From assembly GCF_047124445.1 (NCBI RefSeq), contig NZ_CP138921.1, positions 1,178,001 through 1,242,000 of the forward strand: a DNA stretch of 64,000 nt, in the 5' to 3' direction. Shown piece after piece: positions 34,604-43,073 of this stretch. The translations under genes and the position numbers were made by a program. The stretch comes from Shimia sp047124445. GTDB taxonomy: Bacteria > Pseudomonadota > Alphaproteobacteria > Rhodobacterales > Rhodobacteraceae. A model generated the notes under the pieces. The model was not told the DNA's origin. It searched no databases and worked only from the letters and a program-made list of their open reading frames with translations. How positions within the stretch are numbered: the first letter of the stretch is position 1; each line of letters begins with the position of its first letter.

Positions 34604-35893
34604 ATGACACCAGAAACCGCGTTTTCCTTTTCTGACCTCAGCGTCTCGGCACAACGCCACATTCGGGTGTTCCAGATCCACCAGTTTCTGGACCGTTTTG
34701 CCATGGGGCTCACGGTGGCCGTGGTCGCGCTGGCCCTCACCGATCGCGGCATGGATCTCTTCCAAATCTCGCTGCTTTTCGGGGTCTATTCCCTGACAAC
34801 CATGACGATGGAACTGCCCTTCGGCGGCTTGGCCGACAGCATCGGGCGCAAGCCGGTCTTCCTCACAGCCGTCATCGCCAGCCTGATCTCCCTTGCGCTG
34901 TTTCTCTCCAGCAGCAATCTCTATGTGCTGGCCTTTTCCTTTGCTTTCATTGGCTTTGGCCGCGCCCTGCGATCCGGCACCCTGGACGCGTGGTTCGTCG
35001 AGACCTTCAAAACCACCGCCTCCAACATCGACGTGCAACCCGCGCTCGCCAAAGCGCAATCCGCCAATGCCATCGGCTTGGCGATAGGCGCCATTCTCGG
35101 CGGACTGCTCCCCGATATCTTCGGCCCGGTCGCGCAAACCCTTGGGTTCAGCCCCTATGACACCTCCTACGCCGCCAGCTTTTTCGTAATGCTCGGCGTA
35201 TTTGCCTTCACCAAACGCGCCATCATCGAAGCTCCCCGCCCCAAGAGCCAAGGCACCCTCAAACAAGGCTTTGCCAAGGTGCCGCTGGTGGTTAAAGACG
35301 CCGGCCTACTGGCCCTCAAACACCCCACACTCTCCATGCTATTGGCCGCACTGGCGGTCTTCCTCATGGCCACCAACCCGGTTGAAGTGCTCTGGCCCAC
35401 TTTCGCCAAGCCTATGCTGGACGACACTTACGCCAACACCGCCATCGGCGCCCTGACCGCCACCTATTTCTTCGCCATCGCTTTTGGCGCCGCTCTCTCT
35501 CCGCACGTCAGCAAACTCTTCAAACGCCACCACGCCAAAACGCTTGCAGCGGCCTTCACTTGCCTCGCCGCCGTTCAAATCGCCCTTGCCCATCAAGGCA
35601 CCATCCTCGCCTTTGCGGCGGTCTTCATCCTGTTTTCTATCTGTCTCGGCATCTGCGAAACCCCGGCCAGCAGCATCCTGCATCGCTGCGTCGCGGACCA
35701 TCAGCGCTCCACCTTGCTGTCCCTGCGCTCCCTGATCCAACAACTCGGCGCAGCGTTGGGCCTGCTCCTTGTCGGGTCCGTCGCAGAGCTCTACTCCCTC
35801 TCCATAGCATGGAGCCTCGGCGCAGTGTTTCTGCTTCTGGCTGCGGCGCTATGTTTGGTCTTGGTGAAACGCCTGAAGTCTGAAGGTCCGTAA
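34604..35893 (+). CDS. MFS transporter
   Basis: A 429-residue major facilitator with 12 predicted membrane helices. The motif between helices 2 and 3 is visible (PFGGLADSIGRKPVF, the GxLaDrxGrkp signature). Substrate is unknown. The ATG at 34604 has AAGGTG seven bases upstream. It follows the secretion operon by 60 bp, without a visible terminator, so read-through is possible. Confidence 0.9.
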   Translation: MTPETAFSFSDLSVSAQRHIRVFQIHQFLDRFAMGLTVAVVALALTDRGMDLFQISLLFGVYSLTTMTMELPFGGLADSIGRKPVFLTAVIASLISLALFLSSSNLYVLAFSFAFIGFGRALRSGTLDAWFVETFKTTASNIDVQPALAKAQSANAIGLAIGAILGGLLPDIFGPVAQTLGFSPYDTSYAASFFVMLGVFAFTKRAIIEAPRPKSQGTLKQGFAKVPLVVKDAGLLALKHPTLSMLLAALAVFLMATNPVEVLWPTFAKPMLDDTYANTAIGALTATYFFAIAFGAALSPHVSKLFKRHHAKTLAAAFTCLAAVQIALAHQGTILAFAAVFILFSICLGICETPASSILHRCVADHQRSTLLSLRSLIQQLGAALGLLLVGSVAELYSLSIAWSLGAVFLLLAAALCLVLVKRLKSEGP

Positions 35894-36014
35894 AATCGCC
35901 GACACAGACCGCCCTTCAATCGTGCCGTCGACTAACCGTTTTTGCCCACGACTCCACATTTGTTTGAGGCGCAAACCATTGATAGTTGAGTAAAAATTTC
36001 ACCACCAAACATGC

Positions 36015-37025
36015 ATGTCGAAAGAACCTTTTAACCGCTCCCCCCTTACTGCTCCCCCACTACGTACAGTTGCTCAGGGGGCATTTAGGGTGAAAGTTTC
36101 ACAGTTACTCAACGCAAAAAAAACCAACAAGGTTGAAGGCATTCGACCGCAATCAACGCTCCGGCAAGCGGCCCACACATTGCTGGAGCTCAGGCTTGGC
36201 GCCTTGGTGGTGACCGACGAAACCAATACTATGGTCGGCATAATCTCCGAACGGGATCTCCTCCCTGTGGTGGCAAGTGGCGATCCCAAAGCCGCCGAGG
36301 CATTGGTGTCGGACGTGATGACCTCTTCGGTGATATCTTGCGGTCCGGACGACGAAATTTCCTACCTGCTACACCTGATGAATGAAAACGCCATCCGGCA
36401 TATGCCTGTGCTTGAAGACGGCAAACTCATTGGCATTTTGAGCATTCGCGAGCTGACCAAAGCCTATGAACTCCTCCAGATCGAGGCAAACACCGACCCG
36501 CTGACCCAGGTTTCAAACCGACGCCCGTTTTTAAAAACCCTGGAAACGCAATTTGACAGCGCTCGGCAAGACGGCACACCCATGTCGGTCGCAATGCTCG
36601 ATGTGGATCACTTCAAACGCATCAACGACACCTATGGCCACGACGCCGGCGACAAGACCCTGCAACAGCTGTCCCGGATGCTGATACGCGAGTTCCGCTC
36701 CATCGACCTTGTTGGCAGGCTCGGTGGCGAAGAGTTTGCGCTGGTCTTTCCAGAAACCGACTTGCTCGGCGCCTATGCCGCCTGTGAGCGGCTACGGGCG
36801 ACAATCCAATCCAGCGAAATTGTCGCGGACACAAACAAGATCCGCCTAACGGTCAGCATCGGGCTCACCGAGATCTGCGAACAGGCTAGTGATGCCGCGG
36901 CCCTCCTCAAGCGCGCGGACGAGTTGCTTTATGATGCCAAAAACTCTGGCCGGAACCAGGTGATGGTAGACGGCGGAGTCAGAATACCTTCCAAGACCAA
37001 AACCACGTCTGCAAGCGTAGAATAG
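36015..37025 (+). CDS. Diguanylate cyclase with twin CBS domains
   Basis: A 336-residue soluble protein. Two CBS motifs (about residues 28-85 and 98-155) form a Bateman module that usually binds adenyl nucleotides. The C-terminal GGDEF domain (about 160-320) has an intact active site GGEEF at 237-241 and an inhibitory RxxD site RSID at 228-231, five residues upstream. It should make cyclic di-GMP from GTP, subject to product inhibition, and the CBS pair may couple this to energy or nucleotide state. No EAL domain is present. Proximity to the adhesin operon fits a biofilm role, by inference. Confidence 0.93.
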   Translation: MSKEPFNRSPLTAPPLRTVAQGAFRVKVSQLLNAKKTNKVEGIRPQSTLRQAAHTLLELRLGALVVTDETNTMVGIISERDLLPVVASGDPKAAEALVSDVMTSSVISCGPDDEISYLLHLMNENAIRHMPVLEDGKLIGILSIRELTKAYELLQIEANTDPLTQVSNRRPFLKTLETQFDSARQDGTPMSVAMLDVDHFKRINDTYGHDAGDKTLQQLSRMLIREFRSIDLVGRLGGEEFALVFPETDLLGAYAACERLRATIQSSEIVADTNKIRLTVSIGLTEICEQASDAAALLKRADELLYDAKNSGRNQVMVDGGVRIPSKTKTTSASVE

Positions 37026-37031
37026 ACCCTC

Positions 37032-37060
37032 GGGCCTCAGATGAAGCGCAACTGAGGCCC
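37032..37060 (+). terminator. Hairpin after the CBS-GGDEF gene
   Basis: Perfect 9-bp stem GGGCCTCAG / CTGAGGCCC with an 11-base loop, 6 bases after the stop codon; only a weak T tract follows. Confidence 0.55.
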
Positions 37061-37281
37061 AAAGACCTTTCGGTCGCACATAGGGCTTAGAGTCAAAGGC
37101 AAGCCCCCGCGCAAATCCTTGTTATTTTGTGCGCCTTACCGGCCTCTCAGGCCCTCGCCACATTCCCGCCGCACAATTTATCAGCACCGCCAGCGCCACC
37201 TCTCTTTTTCCCCGCAACTATGCCGTGACTTGTCCCGCGCCCTCCCGTACGTCTAAAGCACAGCAACAGGAGCCGCGTCCC

Positions 37282-37887
37282 ATGGACTTCACTCATATCC
37301 TTACCTTCAACCTTGCACTGGCCGCCGCCATTGCCAGTCCCGGTCCGGCTTTCCTGATTTCCGTAAAAACCACCCTCACCGCGGGCCGTCGTGCTGGTCT
37401 CGCTGTGGGGGCCGGACTTGGCCTCATGGCTGCGCTCTGGACCCTTGCCGCCCTCATGGGCCTCGAAGTGATCTTCACCGCCTTCCCATGGGCTTACGTC
37501 GCCGTGAAAACCATCGGCGCGCTTTACCTGATGTATATTGCTTACGGCATGTGGAAAGGCGCACGTGATCCTTTGGCGCCAACCGATGTGAAACCGGCCC
37601 ATCACGCTTTCTGGCAAGGGCTGATGATCAATCTGATGAACCCCAAATCGGTGTTGTTTGCCGCCGCCGTGCTGGTGGTGATCTTCCCGGCCAATATGAC
37701 GCTCTCGGAAAAAGGCTTCATCTTCGCCAACCATCTGGTGATCGAGTTGATCTTCTACAGCCTACTGGCGTTTGGCATGAGCACCGCCACAGCCCGCGCC
37801 GCTTATCTGCGCGCTAAGACCTACCTCGACCGCATCGCCGCCGTGGTACTCTCTGCCCTCGGCCTGCGCCTTCTGTTTGGTCGGTAA
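37282..37887 (+). CDS. LysE/RhtB-family exporter
   Basis: A 201-residue membrane protein of the LysE family: NLALAAAIASPGPAFLISVKTTLTAGRRAGLAVGAGLGL is the family start, and FWQGLMINLMNPKSVLFAAAVLVV the second signature. Six helices are predicted. Family members export amino acids or derivatives. The ATG at 37282 follows an AGGAG some 13 bases upstream, and the longer upstream frame has no membrane character. Confidence 0.92.
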   Translation: MDFTHILTFNLALAAAIASPGPAFLISVKTTLTAGRRAGLAVGAGLGLMAALWTLAALMGLEVIFTAFPWAYVAVKTIGALYLMYIAYGMWKGARDPLAPTDVKPAHHAFWQGLMINLMNPKSVLFAAAVLVVIFPANMTLSEKGFIFANHLVIELIFYSLLAFGMSTATARAAYLRAKTYLDRIAAVVLSALGLRLLFGR

Positions 37888-37896
37888 CTTATCGCA

Positions 37897-38364
37897 ATGC
37901 TCAAGCCAATAATTGCAACTGTTTCAGTCTGCCTTGTTGCGGGCTGCAACCCCTCCTCATACAGCGCAAGTACGTCACCCGAGGAGGGCCTCACAGTCAC
38001 TATGGAATTGACAACTTTGTTTGGTTTCCACAGCGATTGGCACAGATCAATTTCCATCTCCCACAAAGGCGAAGAGATCGAACAGGACCTCTTTGGTGAC
38101 ACAGGATGGTGGCGTGGTTCGCATCTTTATCGGCACATTTCAGGAACCTATGTTATTCACGAGGGGCAAATGGGCTGTTTTGGTTTCGAAACATCGCCCC
38201 TGACGTTCCAAACTACTGAAAGCATATCCTGCGAGAAACAACCTGAATTGCAAAACACAGCCCCCAACGCCTCACGGTTCTATCAGGACCTCACCTACCT
38301 TGGGGTATTCACCGAATATCCCCCGGAAGGTGCTGGCGCACGGCTTCCAATTTGTTCCTGCTGA
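37897..38364 (+). CDS. Small lipoprotein of unknown function
   Basis: A 155-residue protein with a lipoprotein signal (IIATVSVCLVAGC, Cys17) and a soluble part with no motif I know. Four further cysteines (one in GCFGF, one in ISCEK and two near the end) could form disulfides. It begins 9 bases after the LysE stop and may be co-transcribed. Its base composition is lower in GC than the neighbours, so it could be newly acquired. Confidence 0.65.
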   Translation: MLKPIIATVSVCLVAGCNPSSYSASTSPEEGLTVTMELTTLFGFHSDWHRSISISHKGEEIEQDLFGDTGWWRGSHLYRHISGTYVIHEGQMGCFGFETSPLTFQTTESISCEKQPELQNTAPNASRFYQDLTYLGVFTEYPPEGAGARLPICSC

Positions 38365-38408
38365 AGCAACACCCGAAGCGGAATTGCCCGACATTCTGTG
38401 ATCTCCGC

Positions 38409-38434
38409 AAAAAAATGGCGGCCCGAGGGCCGCC
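38409..38434 (-). terminator. Terminator of the trypsin-like protease gene
   Basis: On the minus strand GGCGGCCC / GGGCCGCC is followed by a run of T (A run 38409-38415 on the plus strand). Confidence 0.85.
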
Positions 38435-38465
38435 AGAGTTGGACAAGTAAGCCAGAGCAGGAGGC

Positions 38466-39167
38466 TTACCCACCCGCAATCATTTGCCGGAGCGTGTCCG
38501 CGCTCAACAGCGTCCCCACAGAGACATTCTTTCCGCCCATCGCCGCCTTGGCAGACACCACAGAGACCACCGCAGGGTTGTTGCCATTGGTCAGCGCCAG
38601 CACCGGCGCACCAGAGGCGCCAAAGTTCACTTCACAGCTCATCACCAGCGTTTCCTGCTGACGGGCCAACACGCGGCAGGGATATTCCAGGATCGGATCG
38701 GTGCGGTTGCTGATGGTGTAGCTCAACACCCCCAGCATATCGCCGCTGGAAAGGTTGGCGCCGTACCGCATGGGCAGCACAGAGTTCTTTGCAATTGGCG
38801 TGCCCAGCTTCAGCAGCGCAATGTCGCTGCCCACCTGAGCCTTGCCTTTGTGACGGTGAATGTAGTCCGGGTGCGCCGTGGCAACGGAAACCTTGCGCAC
38901 CGCCTTGGCCTTGCCTTGCTTCAAACCGGCTTGAAACTCGATCTGATGCGGCTGGAGCTTTTTGCCAGAGCGCGGGTCATAGAGACAATGCGCAGCGGTG
39001 AGCACCAGATCCGGTGAGATCAACGCCCCCGTACACATGGCTTTGCCCTTGAGCATCAAGCGTCCCACCGCGGCCTCGCCCGGCAGCTTCCCTCTTACGT
39101 TTGCTTCAGCATGCAAAACGCCCGGAAGCAGCATCGCAAGTGTGGCTAGTAGTTTAATGGCCCGCAT
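38466..39167 (-). CDS. Secreted trypsin-like serine protease
   Basis: A 233-residue S1-family protease. A signal peptide (1-20, LLATLAMLLPGVLHA) leads to a chymotrypsin fold with the full triad: His60 in LTAAHC, Asp115 in GSDIALLKL and Ser185 in NFGASGAPVL (GxSGxP form). Cys45/Cys61 and Cys164/Cys178 can pair. Substrate is unknown; it acts outside the cytoplasm. The gene stands alone with its own terminator. Confidence 0.93.
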   Translation of the reverse strand: MRAIKLLATLAMLLPGVLHAEANVRGKLPGEAAVGRLMLKGKAMCTGALISPDLVLTAAHCLYDPRSGKKLQPHQIEFQAGLKQGKAKAVRKVSVATAHPDYIHRHKGKAQVGSDIALLKLGTPIAKNSVLPMRYGANLSSGDMLGVLSYTISNRTDPILEYPCRVLARQQETLVMSCEVNFGASGAPVLALTNGNNPAVVSVVSAKAAMGGKNVSVGTLLSADTLRQMIAGG

Positions 39168-39454
39168 GGTGCCTCCCTCAAATCCTTGAAATCACTTGAA
39201 CAAGCATCTGGGGCAGCATTCGGACCAAATCGGTGCCATTTGCGGTCTGTTTCTGGGGCGCGCGGTGTTCGACTTGGGGCCAAAACAAGGCAGTCGTTAA
39301 AATCCAACACGCCTCAATTTGCGTAAAAAGCGATGTATATATAAGGAGAGCCCGCAGCCATTGCGGTCGAGGACCTTGGCGCGCGTTCAGGCAGAACAAT
39401 CTGTCTCTTGCGCCCGCCCTATTTTCGGCCCATTGCTGCGCTAGGATGCGCGAC

Positions 39455-39973
39455 ATGAGAGATAACCTGCATATGACGGATGAAACCTTTGCCCCAACGG
39501 CTGAGAACCAGCGCCGCTTCCGCGACGCTCTGGGCTGCTTTGCCACCGGTGTGACCGTTGTCACCGTCCCCACCGCGCAGGGGCCGCTTGGCATGACCGC
39601 CAATTCTTTCTCTTCCGTGTCGCTTGATCCGCCGCTGGTGCTCTGGTGCCCGGCCCGCAATTCTGAGCGTCACCCGTTCTTTGCCGGGGCCAGCCACTTT
39701 GCCATCCACATGCTGCGCGACGATCAGAGCGCTTTGGCCATGGACTTCGCCCGCAATGGCGATCCCTTCGCCACGCTGCAACATGGCACCAACGCCGATC
39801 ACGTGCCTCTGCTGCCGGATTGTCTGGCCCGCTTTGAATGCCGCACCCATGCGGTGCACGATGGCGGCGACCATGACATCGTCGTGGGACAGGTAGAACG
39901 CCTCTGGATTGGCGAAGGCAAACCCTTGGTCTTTGCCCAATCCCACTTCGGCTGCTTTGACCCCAACGCCTAA
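39455..39973 (+). CDS. Flavin reductase family protein
   Basis: A 172-residue flavin reductase-like, FMN-binding split-barrel protein: FRDALGCFATGVTVVTVPTAQGPLGMTANSFSSVSLDPPLVLWC is the diagnostic block, with GxFDPNA-type C-terminus. Such proteins supply reduced flavin to two-component monooxygenases. Three in-frame ATG codons (39446, 39455, 39473) are possible; I chose 39455, which has AGG about 9 bases upstream, but 39473 (167 residues) is nearly as good. No oxygenase gene adjoins. Confidence 0.9.
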   Translation: MRDNLHMTDETFAPTAENQRRFRDALGCFATGVTVVTVPTAQGPLGMTANSFSSVSLDPPLVLWCPARNSERHPFFAGASHFAIHMLRDDQSALAMDFARNGDPFATLQHGTNADHVPLLPDCLARFECRTHAVHDGGDHDIVVGQVERLWIGEGKPLVFAQSHFGCFDPNA

Positions 39974-40135
39974 GCCCTACAATTTCAGCGCCTTACACAG
40001 CCCCGCTCAAGGTAACGCAGGGTTGCGCCTTTCGCATGGCTTTTCCCCACTATTTTTGTTGTGAATCAAAGTGGGCCCTCCATATTGGGAGCATAACGCG
40101 CCAACAGATTACCCTTTTGAGCACTGGAGCCTCCC

Positions 40136-41077
40136 TTGGAACAGTCCGCCCCCCACGTGAACAGTTTTGACGCCATGCTGGCCGCCACCGCGCCGCTGGA
40201 CCCGATTGCCACCGCCGTTGTGCACCCCTGTGACGCCGCCTCCCTGATCGGCGCGCTCGAAGCCCGCGACAAAACCCTGATCACCCCCATTCTGGTGGGG
40301 CCTGAAGACCGCATCAAAGCTGTCGCAGCCGAGGAAGGCCTCAACATCGACGGGTTGGAAATCGTCGACGCCAAACACAGCCACGCCAGCGCCCAGGCCG
40401 CCGTACGTCTCGTGCGCGAAGGCAAGGCCCAGGCCCTGATGAAAGGCGCGCTGCACACCGACGAGGTCATGAGCGCCGTGGTCGACAAGGTCACCGGCCT
40501 GCGCACCGAACGCCGCATGAGCCACGTGTTTGTGCTCGACGTGCCCACCTATCCCAAACCGCTGCTGATCACCGACGCCGCGATCAACATCTTCCCCGAT
40601 CTGATGGTCAAAGCCGACATCGTGCAAAACAGCATCGAGCTGGCGCACGCGATTGGCGTGGATGAGCCGAAAGTGGCCATCCTCTCCGCACTGGAAACCA
40701 TCTACCCCAAGATCCCCTCCACCGTAGAGGCCGCAGCACTTTGCAAGATGGCTGACCGTGGCCAGATCACCGGCGGCGTGCTAGACGGCCCCCTGGCCTT
40801 TGACAACGCCATTTCGCGCAAGGCTGCGGACGCCAAAGGCATCAATTCTCCTGTGCCGGGAGAGGCCGACATTCTCGTCGCCCCAGACCTTGAGGCCGGC
40901 AACATGATCGCCAAACAGCTGATGTACCTCGCCGGTGCCGACAGCGCGGGGCTTGTGCTGGGCGCGCGTGTGCCCATCATGCTGACCTCGCGCGCTGACG
41001 GCACGCTCAGCCGTCTGGTTTCCGCCGCACTGGCGCAGCTCATGGTGCACCACAACCTTGGTCGGGACCTGATGTGA
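40136..41077 (+). CDS. Phosphate acetyl/butyryltransferase family enzyme
   Basis: A 313-residue phosphotransacylase domain (PTA_PTB family), without the extra N-terminal parts of long Pta proteins. It begins at TTG, six bases after GGAG. Family blocks are LVGPEDRIKA, then KHSHASAQAAVRLVREGKAQALMKGALHTDEV, RMSHVFVLDVP, ALLS-like AILSALE, GGVLDGPLAFDNAIS and ADILVAPDLEAGNMIAKQL. It interconverts acyl-CoA and acyl phosphate. The kinase gene overlaps its stop (TGATG), so acetyl-CoA to acetate is the likely route; butyryl specificity cannot be excluded. Confidence 0.92.
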   Translation: MEQSAPHVNSFDAMLAATAPLDPIATAVVHPCDAASLIGALEARDKTLITPILVGPEDRIKAVAAEEGLNIDGLEIVDAKHSHASAQAAVRLVREGKAQALMKGALHTDEVMSAVVDKVTGLRTERRMSHVFVLDVPTYPKPLLITDAAINIFPDLMVKADIVQNSIELAHAIGVDEPKVAILSALETIYPKIPSTVEAAALCKMADRGQITGGVLDGPLAFDNAISRKAADAKGINSPVPGEADILVAPDLEAGNMIAKQLMYLAGADSAGLVLGARVPIMLTSRADGTLSRLVSAALAQLMVHHNLGRDLM

Positions 41078-42234
41078 TGGCAGAGTCACAAGACGCCTTT
41101 CTGGTCCTGAACGCTGGATCTTCTTCAATCAAATACGCCGTCTATGGCGCTGATCTGAAACAGATATTACACGGTCAGGTCGACCGCATCGGGTTGGACC
41201 CACAATACCACGGCGGCGCCAAACACATCGACGTGCCGGTGGCGGACAACGCCACCCACGCCGAAATTCTCGACTGGCTTCTGACCCATATCGCAGGCCT
41301 CTCCGACAACCTGCGCATCATCGGCGCAGGGCACCGCGTGGTGCATGGCGGTCAAGACTTTGCCGCCCCCGCACGGGTCACCTCCGACGTCATCGCCAAG
41401 TTGCGCACCCTTGCCCCACTTGCCCCCGGTCACCAGCCGCACAACCTCGCCGGCATCGAGGCCGTCGCCCGCCGCTGGCCTGACATTCCGCAGGTCGCCT
41501 GCTTTGACACCGCCTTCCACCGCACCCAGCCGCGCATCGCACAGCTCTTCGCCATCCCGCGCAGTTTCTCTGACGACGGCGTCCTGCGTTACGGTTTCCA
41601 TGGGTTGAGCTACCACTATATCTCCACCCAACTGCCGCACCACTTGGACAAACCCAATGGCAAAGTCATCGTGGCCCACCTCGGCAACGGTGCCTCCATG
41701 TGTGCGATGCAAAACATGAAGTCCGTCGCCACCACCATGGGGTACACCGCACTCGACGGTTTGGTCATGGGCCGCCGCTGCGGTGAACTCGACCCCGGTG
41801 TAATCTTCCACATGCTGCGCGATCGCGGCATGTCCGTGGCAGAGATCGAAGACACATTGGGCACTAAATCCGGTCTGTTGGGTGTCTCCGATATCAGCTC
41901 CGACATGCGCGACCTGCTCGCTTCTGACAGCCCGGCGGCCGCCGAGGCCGTGGACCTCTTTGTCTATCAGGCCTGCAAGAAAATCGGCGCCTTGGCCGCC
42001 TCCATGGGCGGCGTTGGCTCTCTGGTTTTCACTGGTGGCATCGGCGAAAACTCCGCCGCCATCCGCGCCCGCATCCTGCAAGGCTGTGCCTGGCTTGGCG
42101 CCGACCTCGACGACGCAGCCAACGCGGCGGGCACCGCCCGCATTACCACCGCAGACAGCCGCCTCGCCGCCTTTGTTATCCCCACCGACGAAGAAGGCAT
42201 CATCGCCGGCGAAACCCAACGCTTGGTTGTCTGA
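41077..42234 (+). CDS. ackA: Acetate kinase
   Basis: A 385-residue acetate/propionate kinase: phosphate-binding LNAGSSSIKYAVYG near residue 11, VVHGG, CFDTAFHRTQP, YGFHGLSYHY, HLGNGASMCA and FTGGIGENSAAIR. It makes ATP and acetate from acetyl phosphate, or the reverse. The ATG at 41077 overlaps the stop of the phosphotransacylase; a GTG one codon upstream is also possible. The two form a coupled operon. Confidence 0.94.
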   Translation: MAESQDAFLVLNAGSSSIKYAVYGADLKQILHGQVDRIGLDPQYHGGAKHIDVPVADNATHAEILDWLLTHIAGLSDNLRIIGAGHRVVHGGQDFAAPARVTSDVIAKLRTLAPLAPGHQPHNLAGIEAVARRWPDIPQVACFDTAFHRTQPRIAQLFAIPRSFSDDGVLRYGFHGLSYHYISTQLPHHLDKPNGKVIVAHLGNGASMCAMQNMKSVATTMGYTALDGLVMGRRCGELDPGVIFHMLRDRGMSVAEIEDTLGTKSGLLGVSDISSDMRDLLASDSPAAAEAVDLFVYQACKKIGALAASMGGVGSLVFTGGIGENSAAIRARILQGCAWLGADLDDAANAAGTARITTADSRLAAFVIPTDEEGIIAGETQRLVV

Positions 42235-42320
42235 TAAACTCCGCCCGTCGCTCTCGCGGCGGGTGGCCTTTTCAGCACAACCCTAATGACTTCCCTCTCG
42301 AGAAATCCTAGCCTGCCCCC

Positions 42321-42953
42321 ATGGAACTCTTTGAACGCTTTGTCACCCTCTGGGTTGTGATCGACCCCATCGGCACGATCCCCGTCTTCATCGCCGTGAC
42401 CGCCACCATGACTGCGCAGGAGCGCCGCAAAACCGCACTCCTCGCCGCCGCTGTCTCCGCTGGCGTATTGCTCTTCTTCCTGATCTTCGGCCAACTGCTG
42501 ATTGACGGCCTTGGCATCAGCCTGCTGTCCTTCCAAATCGCGGGCGGCATTGTCCTCTTCCTCTTTGCCCTCACCATGATCTTTGGCGAAAGCAAGCCGG
42601 AGAGCGACAAACACGCAGCCGACGCGGACGCTGAACTGGCCGAAAAACCCTCACCCGCTGTCTTCCCGCTCGCGGTACCGTCCTTGGCAAGTCCCGGCGC
42701 AATGTTGGCCATCGTGCTGCTGACGGACAACAACTATGTAGCCATCCCGGATCAAGCCGTCACCGCGGTGGTCATGTTGGCCGTGTTAGCCATTGCCTAC
42801 CTCTGCATGCTGGCCGCTGGCCCCATCATTCGTGTGATCGGCAACTCCGGCGCCGCCATTGTCAGCCGCGTTATGGGCATGATCCTCGCGTCTGTGGCCG
42901 CAGACCTCGTGATCGGCGCGGCGCTTGAAATCAGTAAAACCGGATCACTCTAA
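42321..42953 (+). CDS. MarC family membrane protein
   Basis: A 210-residue protein with six membrane helices and the MarC/YchE signature FVTLWVVIDPIGTIPVFIAVT at residues 6-26; the loop in the middle is charged (SKPESDKHAADADAELAEK). Function of the family is unsettled despite the name. It follows ackA by 86 bp. The ending lies in a convergent intergenic region with a repeated element. Confidence 0.9.
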   Translation: MELFERFVTLWVVIDPIGTIPVFIAVTATMTAQERRKTALLAAAVSAGVLLFFLIFGQLLIDGLGISLLSFQIAGGIVLFLFALTMIFGESKPESDKHAADADAELAEKPSPAVFPLAVPSLASPGAMLAIVLLTDNNYVAIPDQAVTAVVMLAVLAIAYLCMLAAGPIIRVIGNSGAAIVSRVMGMILASVAADLVIGAALEISKTGSL

Positions 42954-42963
42954 GAATGGCGCA

Positions 42964-43070
42964 GGTGCGTTAACGTATCACCCCCCAAAAAACGCACCTC
43001 CGCAAAACAGCCGTAACACCAACAGAATACCGACGCGCCAAACGCCGGTATTCTCACCAGTTAACGCACC
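42964..43070. repeat. Palindromic intergenic element, copy A
   Basis: A 107-bp element bounded by perfect 11-bp inverted ends GGTGCGTTAAC (42964-42974) and GTTAACGCACC (43060-43070). Inside are a 23-bp block at 42991-43013 that recurs exactly at 57696-57718, and an 8-bp hairpin GAATACCG / CGGTATTC (43025-43032 / 43046-43053). It fills the gap between convergent marC and the reductive dehalogenase gene. There is no T run, so it is not a normal terminator. Confidence 0.65.
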
Positions 43071-43073
43071 GCC

